Shown one piece after another: positions 1 to 4,940 of a stretch of 9,978 nt of DNA. The position numbers and the translations under genes are program-made. The notes beneath the pieces are model-generated. The model saw only the letters and a program-made list of their open reading frames with translations, did not search any database and was not told the origin of the DNA. This DNA comes from Paludibacteraceae bacterium (GTDB lineage Bacteria > Bacteroidota > Bacteroidia > Bacteroidales > Paludibacteraceae). The DNA is taken from NCBI GenBank assembly GCA_017550055.1, contig JAFYMM010000378.1, forward strand, positions 1 through 9,978, given 5' to 3'. Within the stretch, counting starts at the first letter, position 1. Every line of letters begins with the position of its first letter.

Positions 1-426
1 CAAGCTATCTACTCTACAGTAGATATGGGTGCTTCTATCACTATGGCTAAAGGTGCTTCTGAAGCTGACTTGTTGCCATCAGTAGCTGTTATTGGCGACT
101 CAACATTCACTCACTCAGGTATGACTGGCTTGTTGGACTGCTGTGTTGACAATGCTAACGTAACTGTTATCATCCTCGACAATGGTATCACTGGTATGAC
201 TGGTTCACAAAAATCATCAGCTACAGGTCGCATCGAAAGCATCTGTACTGGTCTTGGTGTTGACCCTGCTCACATCCGCGTTATCAACCCACTCAAAAAA
301 TATTTCGAAGAAAACGTGGCTATCATGAAAGAAGAAATCGCTTACAATGGCGTATCTGTTATCATCCCACGTCGCGAATGTATCGTAGCATTGAACAAAC
401 GTCTCAAAGCTGCTAAAAAACAATAA
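1..426 (+). CDS. iorA: Indolepyruvate ferredoxin oxidoreductase alpha subunit, 3' part
   Basis: The reading frame is open from the first base, so the gene begins upstream and only its last 141 codons are here. The alpha subunit carries thiamine diphosphate and oxidatively decarboxylates arylpyruvates (indolepyruvate, phenylpyruvate) to aryl-CoA in the cytoplasm, passing electrons to ferredoxin. Visible are the C-terminal TPP-binding domain with VDMGASITMAKGAS, the diphosphate/Mg motif beginning GDSTFTHSG (local residues 32-40) and its closing ILDNGITGMTG (58-68). The protein ends RRECIVALNKRLKAAKKQ. The Cys-rich 2[4Fe-4S] ferredoxin domain that closes the archaeal alpha subunits is absent; only one Cys follows the TPP domain. 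The beta subunit gene follows, which supports the call. Codon use is strongly biased (GGT, CGT, AAC, ATC), as in well-expressed genes. Confidence 0.93.
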   Translation, partial: QAIYSTVDMGASITMAKGASEADLLPSVAVIGDSTFTHSGMTGLLDCCVDNANVTVIILDNGITGMTGSQKSSATGRIESICTGLGVDPAHIRVINPLKKYFEENVAIMKEEIAYNGVSVIIPRRECIVALNKRLKAAKKQ

Positions 427-493
427 GGAATAAGGAGTGAGAAATTACTCTCCGAAATTCGCAAAAAATAATCAAAATTTACAAACAATCAAA

Positions 494-542
494 AGACTAG
501 AATTACAAGAATAAAAAATCATATTCTCATGTCTTCTTGTCT
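494..542 (+). repeat. Imperfect inverted repeat in the iorA-iorB gap
   Basis: Paired blocks AGAC/GTCT, AGAA/TTCT, ACA/TGT and GAAT/ATTC, separated by bulges of one to three bases, close around an A-rich loop at about 513-522. The element ends 17 bp before the iorB start. It has no clean T-tract beyond it, so it looks more like an mRNA-processing or translation-control hairpin than a terminator. I saw no TAnnTTTG promoter in this gap, so iorB is probably transcribed from upstream of iorA. The stem is AT-rich and interrupted, and could be chance. Confidence 0.3.
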
Positions 543-559
543 AAAAAAATAAAAAAAAT

Positions 560-1138
560 ATGAAAATAGATATTATTCTTTGTGGCGTAGGCGGTATGGG
601 TGCCTTAAGTTCTGCTGCAATCATCTCAAAAGCTGCCCTCGATATGGGTTGGTATATGAAACAAGCCGAAACTCACGGTATGAGTCAACGTGGTGGCGAC
701 GTGCAATCTCACCTCCGCATCAGCGACAAACCTATTGCTTCTGACCTTATCCCTGAAGGCGAATGCGACATCATCCTCTCTGTTGAACCAATGGAAGCTC
801 TCCGCTATCTCCCATTCCTCAGCAAAGATGGTTGGGTGATTACTAACGAAAACCCTTTCATCAACATCCCTAACTACCCAGAAAAAGAGGCTATCATTGC
901 CGAAATCAACAAATTGCCACATAGCATCGTATTCGACGCTGACACTATTGCCAAAGAGGTTCACAACCCTAAAGGCACTAACATGGTGGTCCTCGGTGCT
1001 GCTTCTAAATATCTCGGCATTGACATCGAAAAACTCGAAGATGCAGTACGTAGCAACTTCGGTCGCAAAGGCGAAGCTATCGTAAATGCCAACATTGATG
1101 CTCTCCGCGCTGGTCGTGCTGTTGCCGACAAAATGTAA
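560..1138 (+). CDS. iorB: Indolepyruvate ferredoxin oxidoreductase beta subunit
   Basis: This 192-aa protein is the small subunit of the cytoplasmic arylpyruvate:ferredoxin oxidoreductase and belongs to the pyruvate/ketoisovalerate oxidoreductase gamma-domain family. It starts with a glycine-rich loop, GVGGMG (residues 9-14). The family signature ETHGMSQRGGDVQSHLRI (37-54) follows, then EGECDIILSVEPMEALR and a C-terminal GTNMVVLGAAS segment (139-149). Length is normal for IorB. The start at 560 is preceded by an A-rich leader typical of Bacteroidota and leaves the N-terminal strand MKIDIILCGVGG intact. It lies 133 bp after iorA on the same strand, and the two should form one enzyme that ferments or reversibly makes aromatic amino-acid derivatives. 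A hairpin at 1159-1191 closes the unit. Confidence 0.95.
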   Translation: MKIDIILCGVGGMGALSSAAIISKAALDMGWYMKQAETHGMSQRGGDVQSHLRISDKPIASDLIPEGECDIILSVEPMEALRYLPFLSKDGWVITNENPFINIPNYPEKEAIIAEINKLPHSIVFDADTIAKEVHNPKGTNMVVLGAASKYLGIDIEKLEDAVRSNFGRKGEAIVNANIDALRAGRAVADKM

Positions 1139-1158
1139 TAAAAACATTATAAAACAAT

Positions 1159-1191
1159 AAGGTATGGTTTACAACTCGTAAACCGTACCTT
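1159..1191 (+). terminator. Hairpin terminator after iorB
   Basis: A 14-bp stem (AAGGTATGGTTTAC / GTAAACCGTACCTT, one T-G wobble) encloses the loop AACTC. The bases after it are only moderately T-rich (TCTATAATTACTTT). Termination may therefore be partial, and read-through could feed the lipoprotein gene at 1219, for which I found no clear promoter of its own. Confidence 0.6.
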
Positions 1192-1218
1192 TCTATAATT
1201 ACTTTATCCCAAATTATT

Positions 1219-1716
1219 ATGAAAAAAATATTATTACCTATTTTAGCTATTCTTGTGCTTGCATGCGCAGCTTCTTGTGGCTCAATCCAAAGCACAGCTA
1301 CTTCATCTACTGCAAATGCCACAACTGGCACAAGCGATTTATTCAAAGCTGGCGAACAATTAGGCGCAGCATTGAAATATTTTTCTGACCAAAAACAAAC
1401 TAACGGCAAAATCAACTACGAAGACCCTACCACATATCTTCAAATGGCAGTAATCGTACAAAATGCCAAAATCATTAAAGCCAACTACAAAGACAAAACT
1501 CAATACACTGCTCTTGTCGAAGGCTTAAAATCTAAATCAGGCGAACTCATCAATGAAGAAAACGCCGATGCCGTAATCGAAACATTAGTAACTAAAATTG
1601 CTAATAGCGACACAGGCAAACAAGTTCAAAACAATGTAAACAACACTAAAGGTTGGATTGACGAACATCAAGACACTATAGATGCTCTCAACGTATTGCT
1701 CGACACATTGAAATAA
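1219..1716 (+). CDS. Small predicted lipoprotein of unknown function
   Basis: A 165-aa exported protein. The N-terminus MKKILLPILAILVLACAASC is a charged plus hydrophobic signal followed by a Bacteroidota-style lipobox, with Cys20 as the likely lipidated residue (next residues GSIQ); Cys16 is a less likely alternative. A Ser/Thr/Ala-rich linker (about 21-40) leads to a mostly helical, charged domain (about 41-165) with no Cys, no membrane segment and no catalytic motif I recognise. A QLGAALKYF helix and a C-terminal GWIDEHQDTIDALNVLLDTLK helix are visible. Small Thr-rich lipoproteins of this style occur in Bacteroidales as uncharacterised domains; I cannot name the family. The gene stands alone between iorB and a strong terminator and shows no functional link to its neighbours. 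Confidence 0.85.
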   Translation: MKKILLPILAILVLACAASCGSIQSTATSSTANATTGTSDLFKAGEQLGAALKYFSDQKQTNGKINYEDPTTYLQMAVIVQNAKIIKANYKDKTQYTALVEGLKSKSGELINEENADAVIETLVTKIANSDTGKQVQNNVNNTKGWIDEHQDTIDALNVLLDTLK

Positions 1717-1720
1717 TCAT

Positions 1721-1759
1721 AAAAAAGGGTTGCAATCTTACATTTGCAACCCTTTTTTT
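1721..1759. terminator. Strong bidirectional intrinsic terminator
   Basis: A perfect 15-bp stem (AAAAAAGGGTTGCAA / TTGCAACCCTTTTTT) surrounds an 8-nt loop (1736-1743). It starts 4 bp after the lipoprotein stop. T-tracts exist on both strands because the arm starts with A6 and ends with T7, so it can stop both the rightward lipoprotein transcript and the leftward apbE-tlpA transcript. Confidence 0.9.
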
Positions 1760-1775
1760 ATCTATCCTAAATATA

Positions 1776-1798
1776 AATACACATTCTCATTGTGTATT
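1776..1798. repeat. AATACACA/TGTGTATT hairpin, copy 1
   Basis: AATACACA (1776-1783) pairs exactly with TGTGTATT (1791-1798) around TTCTCAT. It is followed by CTTCT and, at 1811, TTCCTAA, both of which recur after copy 3 near 9861-9872. Confidence 0.7.
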
Positions 1799-1839
1799 CT
1801 TCTATAAAAATTCCTAAATTTGAATATAGGATACAGATA

Positions 1840-1868
1840 CCTTCAAGCAACCCTCATCTTACCTTCAA
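1840..1868. repeat. 11-nt-period motif CCTTCAAGCAACCCTCA
   Basis: The strings CCTTCAAGCAA (1840-1850) and AGCAACCCTCA (1846-1856) recur exactly at 9894-9904 and 9878-9888. The stretch can be read as degenerate 11-nt units (xxxxACCTTCA, AGCAACCCTCA, TCTTACCTTCA) running directly into hairpin copy 2. Confidence 0.55.
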
Positions 1869-1891
1869 AATACACACTCACATTGTGTATT
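1869..1891. repeat. AATACACA/TGTGTATT hairpin, copy 2
   Basis: AATACACA (1869-1876) pairs with TGTGTATT (1884-1891) around CTCACAT. It begins 14 bp beyond the stop of the leftward thioredoxin-like gene. On that strand it is followed by TTTTGAAGG, so it may work as a weak terminator or an mRNA 3'-end stabiliser. Confidence 0.7.
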
Positions 1892-1905
1892 CATCGTCAA
1901 AACTA

Positions 1906-2436
1906 CTATTTCAACAACTCCTCAATCTTCTTGCAGAGGCCTTGAAATTCTTGCTCCTCAAATTTACGAGTTAATAGCACAATACGCCCTTTTTTGTCAA
2001 TCAAAACATTGCGTGTAATGCCTGCATTAGCATGAGCATATAGACGAAAAACATCCCCCGTAGTATCGTATGCCAAAGGGTAAGTAATTTTAGTAACTTC
2101 TTTCAAATAAGCCACTTTCTCTGCTGTTTCCTCTCTATCGATACCTACCAAAACAAAATTCTTATTGCCTTTGTGCTTTTGCCAAATATCACTTTCGATA
2201 TATGGCATCTCTTTACGACAAATACCACACCATGAGGCAGTGAACTGAAGCATAACAACTTTACCACGCAACTCACTCAAACGCACGGTTTTACCATTAT
2301 CCATAGTCAATTCAAAGTCAGGTGCCATATCACCCACTTTCACAATATAACCACGGTCTTCGCCCTCTTGAGCATTTACTTGAATGCACAATGCAAAATT
2401 CAAAATGCACAATAAAAATAATAATCCTTTTTTCAT
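1906..2436 (-). CDS. TlpA-like extracytoplasmic thiol-disulfide protein
   Basis: A 176-aa AhpC-TSA/thioredoxin-fold protein with a Sec signal peptide (residues 1-22, cleavage likely after VNA before QEGE), so it acts in the periplasm. The redox motif is WCGIC (Cys70, Cys73) within MLQFTASWCGICRKEMP. The domain also shows the entry motif VGDMAPDFEL (34-43), the LSELRGKVV strand and the closing LIDKKGRIVLLTRKF. Thioredoxins usually have a cis-proline before the LID strand; here the segment reads AGITRNVLID, with Thr141 in that place. The gene lies 14 bp downstream of apbE on the same strand and is probably its operon partner, perhaps keeping extracytoplasmic cysteines reduced. The signal-peptide coding sequence is itself a short repeat (2383-2412). 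Exact substrate unknown. Confidence 0.9.
   Translation of the reverse strand: MKKGLLFLLCILNFALCIQVNAQEGEDRGYIVKVGDMAPDFELTMDNGKTVRLSELRGKVVMLQFTASWCGICRKEMPYIESDIWQKHKGNKNFVLVGIDREETAEKVAYLKEVTKITYPLAYDTTGDVFRLYAHANAGITRNVLIDKKGRIVLLTRKFEEQEFQGLCKKIEELLK
2383..2412 (-). repeat. TTGTGCATT direct repeat inside a signal-peptide coding region
   Basis: On the - strand TTGTGCATT occurs twice, separated by TTGAATTTTGCA, and encodes the hydrophobic core LCILNFALCI of the thioredoxin-like protein (residues 9-18). From memory, AT-rich strings built from GCATTTTGAATTTTGCATT are common as intergenic repeats in Bacteroidales. Here the unit is in frame within a real gene. Confidence 0.45.
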
Positions 2437-2450
2437 ACTCTATTAATTAT

Positions 2451-3443
2451 TTAAAAATCATCACTTTTCCATGCTTTTAACACGCCATCTTCTTCATAAA
2501 TAAGATAGCCTTTTATATCGCTACGACTATTTATCCACTCTTTTGCCTTCTCCAAACCTGCCACCATACATGCCGTTGCCCAAGCATCTGCCGTCATACA
2601 ATCTTCTGCAACAATAGTGGTACTCAACAAGTTATGTCTAACCGGATATGCTGTACGAGGGTCAATAGTGTGTGAATATTTCTTGCCTCCAAGTTCATAA
2701 TAATTTCTATAATTGCCACTTGTAGCCATACCGCAGTTGGTCAATTCCACAACCTCTTGTATCTCGCCATTCACACAAGTCGAATCCTCAACTGGCTTAT
2801 TTATAGCAATATGCCAATTCACTCCTTTAGGATTACGCCCTTTAACCACCAATTCGCCACCTATTTCAATACAAAAGTCTGTACATCCATACGCCTCCAA
2901 AGTATCTGCTACTACATCGCAAGCAAACCCCTTAGCAATGGCTCCTGCATCGATACGCATCTGTGGATATGCTTTTTGAAATTCGCCATCCACCAACTCA
3001 ATCATCTCATAGCCAACATATTGACGAATACTATCAACTTCAGCATCTGTCACAGCCTCACGATTTTTAAGTCCAAATCCCCACAAATCAACAAGTGGTG
3101 CTACGGTCATATCAAAAGCACCATCAGTACAACGACTTACATATTGTCCCTTATCCCACACCGCAAGAAACAAAGAATCAAGAACAACATGCTGATTGTT
3201 ATTAACTTTGGCAATAGTGCTTTGTTTATTAAACATCGACAACGAATTATCCACTGCTTTAAGCGCATTGCTAATCTGCTCCGACAAGTCCTTATTCTCA
3301 GGATTAGAATAAGTTACGCTATAAACCGTACCAAACGTAAATCCATCACGATGCTGATATTCTGCACTTTCCTCAGGCGTATAAACCAACATAAATACAG
3401 CCAAAGCAAACAAAAACAGTGCTACTAAACTTTTCTTTTTCAT
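2451..3443 (-). CDS. apbE: FAD:protein FMN transferase (ApbE)
   Basis: A 330-aa protein of normal ApbE length. It transfers FMN from FAD onto Ser/Thr of extracytoplasmic flavoproteins (for example Nqr or Rnf subunits), using Mg2+. Residues 1-21 (MKKKSLVALF then LFALAVFMLV) form an N-terminal signal or membrane anchor; there is no lipobox Cys. Family motifs in order are FGTVYSV (37-43), DGAFDMTVAPLVDLWGFG (107-124), RIDAGAIAKGFACD (163-176), IEIGGELVVKGRNP (192-205), ATSGNYRNYY (240-249), YSHTIDPRTAYPV (256-268) and the metal-site region DCMTADAWATAC (281-292). All key motifs are present, so it should be active. No Nqr or Rnf genes are in the window, so its client is elsewhere. It has its own promoter at 3471-3501 and is followed 14 bp later by the TlpA-like gene. 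Confidence 0.96.
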   Translation of the reverse strand: MKKKSLVALFLFALAVFMLVYTPEESAEYQHRDGFTFGTVYSVTYSNPENKDLSEQISNALKAVDNSLSMFNKQSTIAKVNNNQHVVLDSLFLAVWDKGQYVSRCTDGAFDMTVAPLVDLWGFGLKNREAVTDAEVDSIRQYVGYEMIELVDGEFQKAYPQMRIDAGAIAKGFACDVVADTLEAYGCTDFCIEIGGELVVKGRNPKGVNWHIAINKPVEDSTCVNGEIQEVVELTNCGMATSGNYRNYYELGGKKYSHTIDPRTAYPVRHNLLSTTIVAEDCMTADAWATACMVAGLEKAKEWINSRSDIKGYLIYEEDGVLKAWKSDDF

Positions 3444-3470
3444 AATATTACATAGTTAACAAAACAACTA

Positions 3471-3501
3471 CAAAGATACAAAAAAAGATTAAAACAAGAA
3501 A
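3471..3501 (-). promoter_or_regulatory. Bacteroidota-type promoter for apbE
   Basis: On the - strand, TATCTTTG (positions 3478 down to 3471) matches the Bacteroidota -7 consensus TAnnTTTG exactly. TTTC (3501-3498) lies 19 bp upstream, one base off the -33 TTTG consensus. The -7 box ends 27 bp before the apbE ATG, giving a leader of about 20 nt. Confidence 0.6.
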
Positions 3502-3526
3502 GAAAGAAGAAAGATTTAATTGTCTA

Positions 3527-3557
3527 TTTCACAAATCAAAAAAATATTGTAACTTTG
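3527..3557 (+). promoter_or_regulatory. Bacteroidota-type promoter for nspC
   Basis: TAACTTTG (3550-3557) matches the -7 consensus TAnnTTTG, and TTTC (3527-3530) sits 19 bp upstream as a near-consensus -33 element. The ATG is 25 bp after the -7 box. The layout mirrors that of the divergent apbE promoter. Confidence 0.6.
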
Positions 3558-3582
3558 TATATCAAACTACAAATCAATTACA

Positions 3583-4752
3583 ATGAACTCTTTTAATAAA
3601 TTTGATTATAACACAACCGAAATTCCTTCACCATGTTATGTGGTAGAAGAAGAGTTGTTGCATCGCAATTTGCAACTAATCAAGTCTGTTAGCGAACGCT
3701 CTGGTGCTGAAATAATTATGGCATTCAAAGCTTTTGCTATTTGGAAGTTATTCGACATCACACGTCAATATATTCCCCACTCTACTGCAAGTTCTTTGTC
3801 AGAGGCTCGATTGGCTTTCGAGAAATTAGGTTCTAAAGCTCATACCTTTGCGCCTGTATATAAAGACTCTGAAATTGAGACTATTGCTCAATGTTCGTCG
3901 CATATTACATTCAATTCGCTTGCTCAATATGAGCGTCATAAATCAGTTGCCGAAAAGTATGGCATATCTTGTGGCGTGCGCATCAATCCTGAATATTCTG
4001 ATGTAGAGACCGACCTCTATAATCCTTGCGCTCCTGGCTCACGTTTTGGCATTATTCGTGACCAATTGCCTAAAATATTACCCGAAGGCATCGAAGGACT
4101 ACACTTCCATACTCTCTGTGAATCAACCTCATACGATTTAGAGAATACTCTGAAGGTGGTAGAAGAACGATTTGCCCCATGGCTTGCTCAAGTCAAATGG
4201 ATAAACATGGGAGGCGGACACCTCATGACTCGCAAAGATTATGACACTGAGCATCTTATCCAATTGATTCAAGGTTTCAAACAACGCCACCCTCACCTAC
4301 ATGTGATATTAGAACCGGGTTCAGCTCATGTTTGGCGCACTGGAGTATTAGTTTCTGAAATACAAGACATTGTAGAAAATCATGGCATCCGCACTGCTAT
4401 TGTAGATGTATCTTTTGCTTGCCACATGCCCGACTGCCTCGAAATGCCTTATCAACCAAAAATCATCGGTGCTACTATTATTGAAGAGGATACAAAAACT
4501 CAAACCCCTTACAACTACAAAATGGGCGGAAATAGCTGTTTGAGTGGCGATTTTGTAGGCTCATGGCAGTTCGACCACGAATTGCAAATAGGCGAACGCA
4601 TTGTGTTTGAAGACATGAATCACTACACCAATGTGAAAACCAACATGTTCAATGGCATAACCCACCCATCTGTTGCATTAAGACGCTTAGATGGCACAAT
4701 AGAAATCCTCCGCACCTATACCTTCGAAGATTACCTCCACCGCATGTGCTAA
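3583..4752 (+). CDS. nspC: Carboxynorspermidine decarboxylase
   Basis: A 389-aa PLP-dependent fold-III decarboxylase that removes CO2 from carboxynorspermidine or carboxyspermidine, the last step of the alternative polyamine route in the cytoplasm. The N-terminal PSPCYVVEEELL leads into the PLP-binding MAFKAFA, with Lys49 as the Schiff-base lysine. Then come FGIIRDQLP (155-163), LHFHTLCES (173-181), the glycine-rich INMGGGH (207-213), the phosphate-binding LEPGSAHVWRTG (243-254), HMPDCLEMPYQPK (281-293), GGNSCLSGDFVG (315-326; Cys319 is the likely active-site Cys) and MNHYTNVKTNMFNG (345-358; Tyr348). Length and motif order are normal for NspC. The partner carboxyspermidine dehydrogenase is not in the window. 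The gene is monocistronic, with its own promoter and a terminator 21 bp after the stop. Confidence 0.95.
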   Translation: MNSFNKFDYNTTEIPSPCYVVEEELLHRNLQLIKSVSERSGAEIIMAFKAFAIWKLFDITRQYIPHSTASSLSEARLAFEKLGSKAHTFAPVYKDSEIETIAQCSSHITFNSLAQYERHKSVAEKYGISCGVRINPEYSDVETDLYNPCAPGSRFGIIRDQLPKILPEGIEGLHFHTLCESTSYDLENTLKVVEERFAPWLAQVKWINMGGGHLMTRKDYDTEHLIQLIQGFKQRHPHLHVILEPGSAHVWRTGVLVSEIQDIVENHGIRTAIVDVSFACHMPDCLEMPYQPKIIGATIIEEDTKTQTPYNYKMGGNSCLSGDFVGSWQFDHELQIGERIVFEDMNHYTNVKTNMFNGITHPSVALRRLDGTIEILRTYTFEDYLHRMC

Positions 4753-4773
4753 AAAAGTTTAGAATACAAAAAG

Positions 4774-4813
4774 AGACGGAACTCTCCTATCCAGAGAATT
4801 CCGTCTTTTTTTT
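4774..4813 (+). terminator. Intrinsic terminator of nspC
   Basis: A 13-bp stem (AGACGGAACTCTC / GAGAATTCCGTCT, one mismatch) surrounds the loop CTATCCA and runs into an 8-base T-tract at 4806-4813. It begins 21 bp after the nspC stop. Confidence 0.9.
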
Positions 4814-4828
4814 ATTGACTTAATAAAA

Positions 4829-4863
4829 AAGTAAAGAGTAACTAAACTAATTACTCTTTACTT
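4829..4863 (-). terminator. Terminator of the leftward amidase operon
   Basis: A perfect 13-bp stem (AAGTAAAGAGTAA / TTACTCTTTACTT) surrounds a 9-nt loop, CTAAACTAA. On the - strand the stem runs into TTTTTTATT, so it terminates leftward transcripts from the amidase gene, whose stop is about 78 bp upstream. It lies back to back with the nspC terminator. Confidence 0.8.
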
Positions 4864-4872
4864 ATTACTATT

Positions 4873-4911
4873 TTATCTAACCGCTACTTTCGTTGAAGTT
4901 GCTTGCGCTCA
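4873..4911 (-). pseudogene. Relic of a second T9SS sorting-domain 3' end
   Basis: On the - strand, beyond the amidase stop, a 12-codon stretch reads AQATSTKVAVR then stop, ending in TAA at 4873-4875, with TGA upstream in the same frame. KVAVR-stop is a typical end for a T9SS sorting domain and closely matches the amidase's own KVAVK-stop: AAAGTAGCGGTTAGATAA against AAAGTTGCGGTTAAGTAA, 15 of 18 bases. It is out of frame with the amidase (68 bp offset). It could be the left-over end of an older C-terminus, or chance. Confidence 0.35.
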
Positions 4912-4938
4912 GTAGAGTTAGAACAAGTTCTACTCTAC
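4912..4938. repeat. Hairpin just past the amidase stop codon
   Basis: GTAGAGTTAGAAC (4912-4924) pairs with GTTCTACTCTAC (4927-4938) around AA, with one bulged base. It begins 2 bp after the amidase stop and separates the live 3' end from the relic 3' end. There is no T-tract on either side, so it is more likely an mRNA-stabilising hairpin or a recombination scar than a terminator. Confidence 0.5.
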
Positions 4939-4940
4939 CT

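Noticed and set aside
626..1147. 173-aa open frame on the - strand
   Set aside because: Shadow of iorB, a clear family member on the opposite strand.
1776..1891. CRISPR-like array from repeated palindromes
   Set aside because: Only two copies locally, 23 bp long, spacer of about 70 bp containing other repeat motifs, and no cas genes.
1792..1974. 60-aa open frame on the + strand
   Set aside because: It runs through the repeat hairpins and into the 3' end of the convergent thioredoxin-like gene, with no recognisable domain.
2757..3428. 223-aa open frame on the + strand
   Set aside because: Antisense shadow of apbE, whose motifs are all intact on the other strand; composition is unlike a real protein.
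4753..4940. Insertion-sequence ends around the back-to-back hairpins
   Set aside because: The two hairpins are unrelated to each other and each has the T-tract expected of a terminator for its own gene; no transposase or target duplication is visible.
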